Positions 1 to 11,965 are shown, counted from the first letter of the stretch. The stretch is DNA of 64,000 nt from Ligustrum vulgare (GCA_963555705.1 OY743183.1:28369932-28433931), one strand, 5' to 3'. Notes: generated by a model not told the origin, from the letters alone. Numbers and translations: made by a program.

Positions 1-904
1 GTGTCCTAAACACCATTTTGAAAAGATTAACCCAAAAACTTTTAGGATAGAATCCTACATTGGATTCACTCATGCTAACCCCATTAGTATTACATCTATG
101 TACGTGGATTGATAAATCAAAACAACCTTCCAAATCTATCTCTATAGATTCTGGTTCCCAAAGTAAATGTTTTATTTCTCAAATCCATCATGGAGAAATT
201 CAAATAATTGCACTTTCACTTTCAAGATTAGAGATTCAACTTCTGATCAATAATATGTCAAGTACATATAGTGTCAGAAATATTGAACACTCCCACTAAC
301 CTTTTATATAAAAACATTCTTTATCTTCAATTTTTGATAAAATCAAACATTTTGATTATCCCATCAAAATTAAGATTCTAGCTCCGTGATCTTGCTTTAA
401 TCTATAATTTGATCATTGTAGCTAGTATACTATGTTTATATATTTAAGGATTCAAAAAATTCCATAATCATAGCATGCTGCTACCGCAAGCAGAATCCGA
501 ATTGATTCAGAGTAAACACATTTACAGCCTATGGGTCTTACCCATTTCAGGCGAATCAAACAAGTTCCAAAACTTTGTTTTATCTCGGATTCTATGGCTT
601 CCTGTCATCTCGTTTAGTCAATGTTTGACTTATCTTCTACGTAAATATAGGCTTATTATCCTTGATGACTAATACAATATTAGCAATTAGGGATGTGTAA
701 CTCAATGGAGTATGGGTGATCCTAATGTCTTTACATGGAGCTAATGCGTTCTTAGTCGTCACCACGTCCTAAGTAACGATCGTGTCTCAAGCATCGATTT
801 GTGCCTCATCCAATGCAAACACATATTCGAGCTTATTTAATCTGTTAAGTATATGTGTAATCATGAACTCTTTCATGTTATACTTTTATTCCCACTGTCC
901 TCTC

Positions 905-1640
905 TCAGATGAACTGTTTCCTTAAGATATTGACAAAATTGGAGATAGACTTTCTTTCTCGATAGGAATGTAGAAATAATATCCAACCATCTTTTGGATA
1001 TTCTACAAATATACATATTGGACTAAGGCTATTGCTTATCCAAATTGGTATACTTCTAATAAGTATTGAGATCTTAAATCTTAACGCAAGGAATATTAGA
1101 CCTTTTAAATCCATATCTTGTATGAATCTTCATCAACCGATTATCATGAAACATGACTAAGTGTGTAATATAAATTTTTTAGTGCAAAGCTCCAAAAACT
1201 GTTTTGGAGATTTTACGTGGCTTCATCAATGATTATATCAATTGTAATCATTCTCCTTTCAGATACACCATTGTGTCGAGGTGTATGTGGGAAAATTATG
1301 TTCTCATAACACAGTCTTGAAGTCAATTACTTTGAAATATTCTTCACTTTGATCAAATCAACGTGCTTAGAATATTTTTCTCATTTTGGCCTTCTAATTT
1401 ATATCTGTATTATTTGAACTTTTCAAACTTTCAAATTTAAACTTTATTATAGATAACAATGACAATCATGGTTATCTAATGATTAAAGACCACTCTGACA
1501 TATGCTCGCTTACATCCGAATGTAACAGGCTTAGTGGATCAACCATCCCACCTTTCATTTTTCCAAGAAAATTGACTTATCAATTTACCTCCAAGGCAAG
1601 ATATACATATATCTCTATTAAAGGAATAAGTCAAGTGTCA
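905..1640 (-). pseudogene. Copia integrase fragments
   Basis: Three pieces of a Copia polyprotein can be read leftwards on the minus strand. At about 1640-1490 a cysteine/KGK-like segment is followed by SLLHSDV, which fits the end of the pre-integrase zinc region and the first catalytic Asp of integrase. At about 1290-1253 the frame reads TPRHNGVSERRN, the conserved integrase motif containing the catalytic Glu (E of SER). At 1114-905 an open stretch contains CIFVEYPKDG, matching the FVGYP motif between integrase and reverse transcriptase. Stops and frame changes separate the pieces. Order and strand agree with the LTR and primer site to the right. Confidence 0.75.
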
Positions 1641-2184
1641 GATTTAAATGTGACTTCTTTTTTGCCTCATTAATATTCAGAATGTAGACTATTTGTTATT
1701 TACCTAACTTCCAAATTATCCCATCTATGTTAACAGATAACTATTATTCTTAATTAAATAGGATAATCATTTCATGTCCAAACATGAAGTGGAAGTGTCG
1801 TTCTTCATAAGAACTATAATTAACAATTGTCTAATTTTAAACTGAATGAGAAGACAAAGATAGGTGATAACAACTTCTTAAACTTTAAAAGCAACATTTG
1901 CTTTATTATCTACAAATAGGTATATCACCATTTTTTTTTTCGCAATTATTATACTTTTAGCCATTGTATACTATCGGTATCTAATGCTTGATTGGCTAAG
2001 TATATCATTTAACCTCTATCAAATAGAAGACTAAAGTAGAAGATTCACCAAACTTCTCACTTCTTCAGTTCGGTTAAGGAAGCCTCACAATTATAAATGT
2101 AATGTCCTATTATTGGAATGTTCGAGAAGAGTATTCTCGATTATATCGTGTTTTGAGATCACTAGTACATTAAGAGTCAAATGC

Positions 2185-2461
2185 GTCGGTTGTAAAGCAG
2201 AAAAGGCGTCGGTTGTACAGGAGACGCTTTTAGTAGAGACGCTAAAAGTGCATACTTAAGGCGTCGGTTGTAAACCGACGCCTGAAGTTAATTAAAGGCG
2301 TCGGTTGTTAAACAACAACCGACGCCTTTTCACAACTAAAGGCGTCGATTGTTACGTAAAAACCGATGCCTTTAGTTGAGAAAAGGCGTCGGTTGTTGTT
2401 TAACAACCGACGCCTTTAAATGAGAAAAGGCGTCGGTTGTTTAACAACCGACGCCTTTTAC
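2185..2461. repeat. Left subterminal hairpin array of the CACTA element
   Basis: About six degenerate units each read AAAGGCGTCGGTTGT followed closely by the inverse ACAACCGACGCCTTT, so most units can fold into their own hairpin. Such subterminal repeats are the usual transposase-binding region of CACTA elements. The arms here end in GTTGT/ACAAC. Confidence 0.85.
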
Positions 2462-2683
2462 AAATATTTTTTTTTTCATTTATTTTTATTTCCCTTATAT
2501 ACCTATATAAACTATAACAATCATGTACACATCAAAAAATTATCTTCGACAAATATATATAATCGAAGAATGCAGAACAAAACTTAATAACTCAATAAAC
2601 AGAATTTCGAATTAATTAATCTTGTATTCACAATATTGTTAAAAAAATTTGTACATGTACGTTAAACATAAAATGGGCCAAGT

Positions 2684-2950
2684 TTACATACACTCTTCAA
2701 CGAAGTATTTGGCCCATAAATTTCGAACCTCGTCAATTTCCTTTGTTGAGTAAATCTCTTGAAATGCCTAAAAGTAATTAATAAGAATTAATAATTATTA
2801 TGTTAGTTACATATAAATCGTAATTAAACAATTATCTTCAATAACTTATACCTCGTGTAGAGAAGTAAGTTGAGAACAGGCTGTGATTATCTGGAACATG
2901 CTTCTCATAACATAATAGCCACACTCATCTCCTCCAGGTTGCTGAGGACA
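2684..2950 (-). pseudogene. Ulp1-like cysteine protease C-terminal fragment carried by CACTA
   Basis: Two exons are readable on the minus strand: 2950-2852 and 2767-2684, separated by a GT-AG intron (2851-2768) that keeps frame. The first reads CPQQPGGDECGYYVMRSMFQ, the second ends EIYSTKEIDEVRNLWAKYF and then stops at TAA. The D-x-C-G-x-Y motif with a preceding QP is the Gln/Cys end of C48 (Ulp1/SENP) peptidases, found in many plant CACTA proteins. Here the aspartate position reads GDECGYY, so the catalytic cysteine is present. The His/Asp half of the domain is missing, so this is a terminal fragment. Exon boundaries are inferred from splice consensus. Confidence 0.75.
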
Positions 2951-3714
2951 CTGAAATTTGAATATTTAAAATTAAAACTATTATTAATAATCGAATGAAA
3001 GTGAATATATATTAAACTAATTTATCCGTAACTAATTCATTTATAAAGACCTCACATTCATTATTTATCCGTAACTAATTTAAGACACATATATCAAGAT
3101 ATTCACCATGTGTTAATACGAATGAAATTACCTTACTTGATTATTTACATTTTTATTTATAAAATTTTACAAAAATTTTGACAGAATCTCCCCTATAAAT
3201 TGGACTTAACCAACCTGTAGGGGGAATCAAAATGCCACAATAAAACTAAAATATTTAACTTCAACATATTCAAAACTCAAACAGAACTCCACTCGAGCAT
3301 CAACATTTTCATCTAGTTTAAAATTTTCAACCTCAACATGTTAAAAACTCAAACATTTTTAGCCTTTTAATTATTCACTATATATATACGCTCATATCTC
3401 CAGATCATCACAACATAATCATCTAAATTCACCAAAACATCCAACAAGTACAAAACATCTCAAATAATTCATATATAAATATCTTATAATCGTTACTAAA
3501 ATAAAATTAATATTCTACAATTTCAATAAAACTCCAATAATTTAAAAAATGAATTTATAAATCTACTAACTCAAAATCAATCTAAATTCCAAATTCAAAA
3601 AACACTAGTAAGTTCATTTAAATCAATAAACATATTAAATCATAAATAAATAAATTCAATTATAAATTAACAAAATGAACAAACTAGTTTAAGCTTACAA
3701 AATAAAAAATTACC

Positions 3715-4165
3715 GTGTTGGTTCCCCGGTGGCGGCTGGGGGAGGAGGTGGCGGAGGTGCGCGCTGGCTAGGGTTCCCTACTTGCGGCTGGGGGAGGAGG
3801 TGGCGGAGGTACCGATACACGGTGGTGGGCTGGGTGTGGCACACAGAGGAAAAGAGAGGGTAGCGGGGTGGGGGTGGTGCGCAGTGGAGAAAAGAATGGC
3901 GGCGCCGAAGCTGCACTACCGGTCGGAGGTGACGTTGGCTACGGTGGGGGAGTGTGATGAATGAGACTTTGAGGGTTGGCTACGCGCGGCTGGGGGAGGA
4001 GGTGGCGGAGGTACCGGTACACGGTGGTGGGCTGGGTGAGGCGCACGGAGGAAAAGAGAGGGTAGCGGGGTGGGGGTGGTGCGCAGAGGAGAAAAGAATG
4101 GCGGCGCCGAAGCTGCACTACCGGTGACGTTGGCTATGGTGGGGGAGTGTGATGAATGAGACTTT
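3715..4165. repeat. GC-rich tandem duplication inside CACTA
   Basis: In an otherwise AT-rich element this block is strongly GC-rich. A segment containing GGCTGGGGGAGGAGGTGGCG and a downstream GAAAAGAATGGCGGCGCCGA occurs at about 3785-3960 and again at about 3985-4160, with a partial third copy at 3735. Composition suggests captured host sequence amplified inside the element. I recognise no protein; a proline-rich minus-strand frame across it is probably fortuitous. Confidence 0.6.
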
Positions 4166-4254
4166 TAGGCTGTGGAGGTGAGCGGCGCTGTGGAGTGCTG
4201 TGGGAATATTCAAGTGCTGAAGAATTTGACCTAAGGTGGAGGGAAAATGCCTAA

Positions 4255-4386
4255 ATTAAAGGCGGCGGTTCCTTTTAAGAACCGCCGCCTTTAACTAAAA
4301 GGGGTCGGTTCTTACTAAAGAACCGACGCCCTTAATGGCCGACTAAAAGGCGTCGGTTCTTACTAAAGAACCGACGCTTTTTATGA
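4255..4386. repeat. Right subterminal hairpin array of the CACTA element
   Basis: Three units with arms such as GGCGTCGGTTCTTAC and the inverse AAGAACCGACGCC. The core matches the left array but the loop-proximal bases differ (GTTCTT here, GTTGT on the left), so the two ends have been homogenised separately. Confidence 0.8.
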
Positions 4387-4775
4387 GTTTTTATTTACAA
4401 TTTTGCCACCGCTTTTCTTGAGGCATCGTTTTTTGAGAAAAACGACACTAATATGTTATTTTTTTATGTAATTTTGTACTAGTGGATCACTTCTCAAAGA
4501 ACGACGTCAATTTAAGGATTTCAGTCTAATGAACTTACAGAGTGTCAATTATACTCCATAAGTTGAAGTAACAACTCAAATTTTAAAACTCATACAACAA
4601 CAACAATAGTAAATAAAAAATAGAACCACGTATTATCATGTATATATCAATTTAATAAGGTCTTTCATTAAATCAATTGCTCCACTGTTTCACTTGAATT
4701 AATGACCCTCAACATTAATCTCGTAGAATCCTGTTAGATTCACAGTAAGCTAGGATCCAGTTTATTCCATTAGAA

Positions 4776-5267
4776 CCTTGAGTGACTCAACAAGCTCTAA
4801 TGAGACATCCCGGTAGATACTCCTATCAATCACATCTCCATGTGACTCCTAGATCATCAAGTAGACAACTCTTTGTCGCACACATCTTATGTGTTTACTT
4901 GATTGTGCCTCCAAAATCTCATCTCCTTGAATGACTCAACAAATGATAGATTTCGATTAAATTCTACCCATTGTTCAGAAATATCTTATGTTTCATAGTG
5001 ATAAACACACCTTCCCACTTGCAGTCTTGAGTGACCCAACAAACTGCATTGAGGGCGGATTCTAGTTTTTCGCTATAACAACGGAAGACACTTTGTATTA
5101 ACCAATTAATATGAATTTAATAAATTGCTTCCAAAATTATATTCCTTTTGATTGACTCAATAAAGGATGTAAATTTCGCTTAAGTCCGACCTATTGTTCA
5201 GAAGTATCTGATACTTCATAATGAGAAACATATCTACCCGCGAGTAGCCTTGAGTGACTCATCAAGC
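4776..5267. repeat. Degenerate tandem repeat in Copia leader
   Basis: The phrase CCTTGAGTGACTCAACAAGC recurs with changes at about 4776, 4925, 5025, 5145 and 5248. Intervals of 100-150 bp and shared neighbouring text (ATTGTTCAGAA, TATAACAACGGAA) indicate an old tandem array. It lies between the primer site and the coding part of the Copia element. Confidence 0.55.
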
Positions 5268-5299
5268 TGATATCGATAGTAAACTCTGGTTTTTCATTA

Positions 5300-7274
5300 T
5301 AACAATGGAAAGCATATGACTTAATACAATTTTAAGTGAGGGGTTTGTGTCATCATTCCTATGTATATTAACTAACATCCACCATGCAATTAATCATACA
5401 TACAATATTACTGTGGATGATTATGGACAATATCTATCTAGTCTTCTCGAGCCATGAAGAAGACTAGTTGGTCAATTCCTAGGGGACATTGCATTCGATC
5501 ATCGAATGCTAAATGCAATAATCTCCATTTGCTGCTTCAACCTGTATCCTATACTAGTTGTCTTCTTGTGGCCAATTGCAACCTGTATCCTATACTAGTT
5601 GGCACGCAGGCCTGAATAAAATGGACGCCCAGGCCCATATCTACAAACTAGAGCTCGTAAGCCCAAATAAATTAAATAATAGGCACGCATGCCCAACCAA
5701 CAAAAGTAGAATAAATTAACCATACATCCAACCAATCACATGGGTCGAGTCCATAACCATCGACTAAATACACATTCATCATATAAATGTATTATAATAT
5801 AATATAATATCTAATATTATATAAACAAATTTCAAGTTTTTAGCAATTTAGGTCGTCTAAACTAATTTAGATAAAATGAATCGAAACAATAATTAATTAA
5901 TCAAATTAATTAACTAACTTTAGTTAGTGAGACTTATTTAATTAAAATCATATTTTAATCAAATATCAAATTATAGTCCAACTCTAATCCAAAAGAGGCA
6001 AATTAAATTATCATCCTAATTTTGGATAAAACTCCTAAAACAAAATGAAATTCAATTTAGTAATTAATTAATCAAATTAATCAATTACTTTAATTGACGG
6101 GTTTATTTATTTAAAATCAAATTTTAATTAAATAGCAAATTAGAGTCCAACTCCAATTTCAAGATTCAAGGGCTAATTGAATTTATGATCAAATCCTAAA
6201 TAAGATTTAATTAATAATCAATTAATCGAATTAACTAATTATTAAATCGAAATTAATTAAAATCAAACTTTAATCAAACATCAAATTAGAATCCAAACTC
6301 TAATTCTTAAAATTAGGAAAAATTGAATTAACATTTTAATTTAGGATAAAACTCCTAAATAAAATAAAATTCAATTTAGGGTCAAAGTTATATATTTTGT
6401 TAAAATCCAATTTTAACAAAAATTCAAAAGTCATGAATTTTAAAATAAAATTTTAAATTGGGTCAAAACCAATTAGAATTAGATTTTAAAGCCTTTTAAA
6501 AAATGGCAATATGAGACATATTAAAATTATATGCAGACCCAAAAAATTAGCAAATTACATGACAGGTCCTTTTTTTAAAATTGTATTTTTGACCCTATTA
6601 CATAATTGCAGACAGGGGCTCGCAATTTCATAAATTGCAAGCGAGTCCCGACTCAATTTTCAAGCCCTAATTCATAATTGCAAACGGGCCCTTATAATTT
6701 CCAAAATTGCAGAGGAGCCCCCGTCCCCAAAAAATCTCTGAAACCCGAAACCTAGTTCTCTCCTCCCTGAGGCGGCGCCGGGTTGACCTCCTGCGGCTAC
6801 ACAGCGACAACATCCCGCCGCCTGCAACAGGTACCGCTGAATCCCACAGCGGCATCTATTGTTGCTGGGAAAATGCATTGTAGCACGCGACGCTGCTGTT
6901 GCAGCGGGAATCGCAGCTGCTACCAGCGGTGACTATCGCCGCTACGAAGCGCAGCAGCGACGATCGCCACTACTCACTCACCAGCGAGCGCTGCATCTGC
7001 TTGTTGCAGTGCGCGGCTGCGCACACAGCAGCGCCGCCGACTGTGCGTTGCTGTTTACGCAGGTGGTGCAACGCCGCTAGCTCTGGTGACTAATTTCGCC
7101 GGAATTTTCCAATCCCTTTTTTTTTTTTGATCCATTTTTCGACCAAAAATTAATTTTCTTTTCTAAATCAAATTTTGAACAAGAAAATTAATTTTCTCAA
7201 AAGCTAGAAATAAAAAATATTTATTTCAATCAATCTATCAAAGTATTAAACAAATTCTAATAAGTAACAAGGTA
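5300..7274 (-). other. Noncoding Copia leader with GC-rich patch
   Basis: 5700-6550 is AT-rich and repetitive (AATTAATTAATCAAATTAATT-like blocks) and has no coding sign. 6690-7090 is abruptly GC-rich with many GCTGC/GCAGC units; several short frames cross it on both strands but none resembles gag. It could be captured host DNA or a structured retroelement leader. Confidence 0.4.
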
Positions 7275-7287
7275 GTCTCTGATACCA
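7275..7287 (-). other. Primer binding site of the left Copia element
   Basis: The minus strand reads TGGTATCAGAGAC, next to the inner LTR end with one spacer base. This matches the 3' end of plant initiator tRNA-Met, the usual Copia primer, with one change near the end. Confidence 0.8.
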
Positions 7288-7288
7288 C

Positions 7289-7778
7289 TGTAAGGTTTCG
7301 ATACATACATGCACAACGGAAGTTAAATAAATACGAAACCATAGTCCGGATCAACCTTACACTTAGATAGAATTTGTGATTAGAATGATACCTTTGATGA
7401 ACGTCGTGAATTTGAAATCTGAAACAGGATATACAATCTTGTCACCATCAGCTGTCCAATTGTCCAGCCTCTAACAGAAATCCATACAGCGAGTTGATTC
7501 TGGAACTCCATCAATATCTAACTATTGGAATGGATTCGAGAGAATTGATTTTTCTCTTTGAGATAGCAAGAGAAAAATCCCGCGTTAGAATATTATAGAA
7601 AAGTGATTCTGTCATTCTCTTGATTTTCTCTACAACAGGCACATATTAATATGTGCACCTCAAAATCCTAACCTTAATGATAATATGGCCGTTAATGGAC
7701 CTTGATTAATTAATCATAATAATTAATCTAATTGTAAAGTTCGGTCCAACTAATTGGACTTGTACATTAATTCTAACA
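7289..7778 (-). repeat. LTR of the left Copia element
   Basis: The 490-bp block begins TGTAAGG next to the primer site and ends TCTAACA on the plus strand, giving TGTTAGA...CCTTACA in element orientation. The inner end is fixed by the primer site; the outer end is chosen on the TGTTAG start and is less certain. Confidence 0.65.
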
Positions 7779-9286
7779 CATGGTACAAGTTGGATTTATC
7801 CCATTGTCCACCAAAGTGGACGAACACAATAACTATAGCCATTTCCCCTGCCTGCATATTGTAATCATGGCTAGTTTACACTAAATAATGTGCACGAACT
7901 TTCACATAATGCATTGTATGTTTGATATTGTAATGTTGTAGGTTAGTTTTTTTTTTTTTTTTTTTTTTAAAGTTAGGTTTCCTGTCCTTATTCCAATTAA
8001 TGGACAGAACACTTATTGATCGATCATGATGCATAAAATTCCATATAGAGTAGCAGGCAAATTTGATCATGGAAGATGAATACAAGCCAGTTATATTAAT
8101 GAAAAAATGGAATTTTGTTACCAGATTACCGTGATTCATATCATGGTCCTCCAAAAGATAATAAATTCACATCATCACCCTATTGAGGATCTAGTGTATT
8201 TGACTACTGACGCTAGTTATCAAGTCTAGCGAGAGTTGCATTAAAATTGTTTAAATATAGCTTTATGGGAGGAAGATTTTTGTACTAGGTTTCCAATCAT
8301 AATTTCTTTTCTTTTGCGAATCTGAACTTATATTAATTTGAGATAGAATTATAGTCAGACATTATGAAAATGGTATTTCAGATGATAATATAATCCATTT
8401 ACTCAAAACAATTGCAGTCCAAAATATTAATGCAAAAATTACAGGAACTTCTTGAACCTCAGTGATTTAATATTTTGTAGACAATAATCCGATTTTGACA
8501 CCAAACTCAATTGCTACTGATGAGAATATTTTGTAGATATTAATCCAATTCGAAATTCTTATTTGCATTGACATTCAAAACCACTTCATGATACCACAAG
8601 AAATCTTTGAATGAAAATTGGATGTACTTATATTATATTGCAGATGAAAATTTTAGTGAACAAATTACAATACCAAAATAATAGATGAGAATTTAAAGAT
8701 AAATCTGGTTGCAATGGGACACAGACTTCATTAATATCGTCGCTAAATTAGATCTCGGTTGACATTGTTGGTTGCAGCAGTTCGTGAGGATAGAAGCGTC
8801 ATTAGGATTTTTTGGTTTATTTATTCATCAGTTACGCTTTGGTTCTTGTGTAACAGAGATACCTTTTTTGAAAATATGAAATCCCATATTTTCTCCTTAC
8901 ACGTTAATGATGCCGTTTTTATCTTCCTGTTTGGCTAAAAGGCATATTTACAAATATTTCATTTCAATAGTCAATTTTCCATTACATCTTAAATTAGGTA
9001 GTATATTTCAATTTACTATTTCACAAATTTCGGATCAATGTTCGATTTTTAAGTACTTGTGCATTTTCATTCTAAGAAGGTTTGCATAAAGGTGCTAGAT
9101 GAAGTACTTTGTGTGTGAATTTGACTCCTAAGTTCACACAAATCTTCCATATTTTAATTGAAAAAGATCACATCAAATCGAAATGCAAACAAAAAATCCA
9201 CAAGTGAAGAAAAACCTCAGTTTCTCATTTCCTCTGTTGATCAAAACCTACGATTCTCCCAAATCTGAAAAAAATCTCTCCCGAAA
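7779..9286. other. AT-rich interval without recognised gene
   Basis: There is a T-run at 7945-7968. No frame resembles a known protein. The last ~150 bases before 9287 have the CT-rich look of a plant 5' untranslated region. Confidence 0.5.
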
Positions 9287-9351
9287 ATGGATGCGTTTAG
9301 AAAGCTCCACTATAATGCAGTGGTTATAAAGGATTATGCAGTGGAAATATG
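9287..9351 (+). CDS. Possible first coding exon of a host gene, split by hAT
   Basis: An ATG at 9287 follows a leader-like stretch and opens a frame (MDAFRKLHYNAVVIKDYAVE...). If the hAT element and one copy of its 8-bp duplication are removed, the frame continues to 16505, where ATG|GTAAAA could be a splice donor. That would give 27 codons plus one base. I do not recognise the protein and find no second exon. The apparent donor may instead belong to a second hAT-like end at 16499, so this is only a candidate. Confidence 0.22.
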
Positions 9352-9546
9352 TAGGGGTGGACAAAATAATCGAATCAAACCAAACCAAACCAGAACCAAA
9401 CCAAACCAAGCGGTTTGGTTCGGTTCTACATAAAAAAAATAATGATTTGATTCTTAGAATCAAGAACCATTCGGTTTTGGTTCTGGTTCCGGTTCTCTTT
9501 CCAGAACCAGAACCAGAACCAAGAACCAAACTATATATATATATAT

Positions 9547-9723
9547 TGTGTTATAAAACTATCAAAATCATAATAACGATATAAGAAATTGAGAGAATGA
9601 TAGCTTAGAGAGAATACTTCTCATAAGTCTTGATTACCATATACAACCATAACATCCTATATTTATAGGAAATTATCAAGAATAAAATATTCATTAATAT
9701 ACAAAAGGAAGGAATTTATAATA
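9547..9723 (-). repeat. 3' LTR of element A
   Basis: Matches 15492-15668 except at about two positions. On the minus strand it begins TATTATAAATTCC and ends TATAACACA. It directly follows the polypurine tract. Confidence 0.88.
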
Positions 9724-9733
9724 CTCCCCCTTT
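9724..9733 (-). other. Polypurine tract of element A
   Basis: The minus strand reads AAGGGGGAG immediately before the 3' LTR; this is the plus-strand primer that sets the element's orientation. Confidence 0.75.
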
Positions 9734-9765
9734 AATGACTTATTGCTCAATTTCATAATTGTTTG

Positions 9766-10455
9766 TCTCGTTAAAACCTTGCTAAGAAAACCCAATGGGA
9801 TAAAACTTGAGCGAAGGAAAAAGAGTACAGTTGCTCCCCCTGATGTTGGCCATCATTAATCATTGAGTCTAATATCCATCAATGATAAGTAGTACAAATC
9901 ATGTACTGAAATCTTCAGTGCTTCAGTGCTGCCTCGTTAAAACCTTGTCAGTAAAACCCAATGGGACAAAATCTGAACGAAGGAAAAAGAGTACAGCCGC
10001 TGCCTCGTTAAAAGGTCAGGAAAATCCTGTGGGACAAAACCTGGACGAAGGAAAAAGAGTACAGCATGATAGCATGATTCTCCCCCTGAAGTGTACAATC
10101 AAGTATTCATGAACCTTTTGAATAATGATATCATTTTTCTTCTGGAATATATATGAAAATCTTCTTGTGTGTAGCCGATATCATAACATTCTTCATAAGA
10201 TGTGTATGATTTTCTTCATTTGTTGATATCATTCCAGTATAACAACGTGTTGCTGAATTATAGCTTGTTGATAGCTATGATGATGCTTCAAAAACCTTGC
10301 TAGGAAAACCCTGTGGGACAAAACCTCAGCGAAGGGAAAAAGAGTGCATTATTCTCATTAATTTTCATCAATACGCCTCAACTGTTGCCTCATTAAAAAC
10401 CTTGCTAGGAAAACCCTGTGAGACAAAACCTCAGCTAAGGGAAAAAGAGTGCAAC
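9766..10455 (-). repeat. Repeated motif near 3' end of element A
   Basis: A 60-70-bp phrase recurs about five times (near 9770, 9935, 10005, 10290 and 10385). On the minus strand it reads CTCTTTTTCCTTCG, then AGGTTTTGTCCCA, then GGTTTTCCTAGCAAGG, then TAACGAGGC. The phrase is typical of the region before the polypurine tract in some plant Copia families, supporting a Copia origin for element A. Confidence 0.6.
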
Positions 10456-11900
10456 GCGTATTCATTCCTTTTCATGGAATATCACAAGTATATTGATGCA
10501 ATCTCGTATCTTTTCATCAAACATATCATCCACGATGAGCTTTATATAAATCGTTTATAGCTCATTTATGATGTCATAACATGCTATATTAAGCAATGTT
10601 GTACTAATTTATCGATTGCATCTTTCACTTCTGGTGAATAATCAAATCTAGAATTCACTTCTGGTGAATAATTAAACATATTCATTTTCATATTCACTTC
10701 TAGTGAATAATCAATTTCCCAGATGTCATAAATAGTACACTCCAATTTTACTTTCAACATATTATATCATGGAGTCATTTGTATCATTCTATAGTGATAC
10801 TAATCTGGGCATATTGAATCTTTCAATGATTTATACATGTATGTTCTTGCACTTTATAAACTGCAATTTCTAATTTGCAGGAGCATAATCAATCATTGAA
10901 ATAGATATCAATTTCGACATATAATCTACAATCATTTTACTTGAAATCCTAACGTACCCCGATCAACTGGTACATCAAAGAATACTCTCAAAGTACCGAG
11001 ATGAGAATCATACATTTTGATCTCACTCATTGGTATATCAAAGAGCTCAAGCTAGTGATTTAGACTATAGTCTATCCACCATATGTCATGCCAGTTCTAT
11101 GAAAAATCTTGCTCGCAACGAGTCGTCTTTTACGACTGTGAAATATTTTTCATTTGTACATATAATTACTGGCTTTACACATTTAATCATTTGGACTTCA
11201 GGTCCTTGAACAATAATCCCTACATTGGGGTTATATACTTGGCCAAAGTATTATAATTTCATCAACCTCATTTTCATAAGAGGGTATGTAGTCGACTTAT
11301 TTATCGATTCCATCTCAATATAACATAGAGAGATCTCATTATATGTTCTATTATCAGGTACCTGAATCTCTTACATTTAATTATGTCCCTTTTACTCACC
11401 ATGAGTATTTAGCTTCAAAGGGATCATCTTAATCATTCAAGAGATATTTATTTTGGAATCGATAGTCATTATGCTTCGGGCATAATTACGCTTCAGGCAT
11501 GTTTTCTCCATAATGTTTTCAAACATTATATTATATCAATCGGCTAAAATGCCGCACATGTCGTCCCTTTAGGGATGTAATTTCAATCATATATCTCAGT
11601 GTGCTTTGGTGGAGTGTATGCATATCGCACTTTTACAAATCATAAAGCTTCTTGAGCTAATCCCTGTTTGACATAGAATATTGTTGTATGATAAACAATT
11701 TCTGAATAAGTTATTCTCATAGAAAAATAATTTGAAACTTTTGATAATCTAACCGTTTATTATAGAACTTCTGGTTCAATACGGTTTTATTTCATTTCTA
11801 TGTATGCATATTTAATTCAATACAATATCGTTAAACTTCTGGTTCAATACAATGTATATTTCATTTATGAGCTTCTGGTTCATACTATATACATATTTCA
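10456..11900 (-). other. Element A interior without coding signal
   Basis: AT-rich, with recurring phrases CACTTCTGGTGAATAATC (10620-10720) and, further right, AACTTCTGGTTCAATAC (11765-11960). No gag or pol motif found on either strand. Confidence 0.5.
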
Positions 11901-11965
11901 CTTGTACGTATAAACTTCTGGTTCAGCAAGATATTTCACTTGTACATATGTATGAACTTCTGGTT
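11765..11965. repeat. AACTTCTGGTTCAATAC repeats flanking cassette in element A
   Basis: At least five copies of AACTTCTGGTTCAATAC or close variants occur just left of the cassette. A single degenerate copy (GAATTCTGATTCAATAC, about 26576) sits at the same relative place in element B. Confidence 0.65.

Larger units (their letters stand above)
2160..4484. mobile_element. Non-autonomous CACTA (En/Spm-type) DNA transposon
   Basis: The element starts CACTAGTACA and ends TGTACTAGTG, a perfect 10-bp terminal inverted repeat of the CACTA type. It is flanked on both sides by GAT (2157-2159 and 4485-4487), the 3-bp target duplication expected of this superfamily. Subterminal arrays of GGCGTCGGTT hairpins lie at both ends. 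No transposase (TNP2-like) frame is visible. The interior holds a degenerate Ulp1-like protease end on the minus strand and a GC-rich, tandemly repeated block. It is inserted in the Copia element. Confidence 0.93.
1..7778 (-). mobile_element. Decayed Ty1/Copia element, left end outside window
   Basis: On the minus strand the order from right to left is LTR (7289-7778), a TGGTATCAGAGAC primer site, a long noncoding leader, then degraded integrase. The left LTR is not in the window. A CACTA element (2160-4484) interrupts it. Between 4485 and 7274 I see no clear gag; this part is AT-rich leader with tandem repeats and a GC-rich patch. No long open frame survives, so the copy is dead. From 1 to 900 the sequence should lie before or within the reverse transcriptase, but nothing is readable. 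Confidence 0.75.

Noticed and set aside
6667..7093. Several frames on both strands in the GC-rich patch
   Set aside because: GC richness lowers stop frequency; no frame has a family resemblance or consistent codon pattern.
9248..9584. Overlapping frames of about 80-90 codons on both strands
   Set aside because: They read through hAT subterminal AACCAAACC/GGTTTGG repeats and are low complexity.
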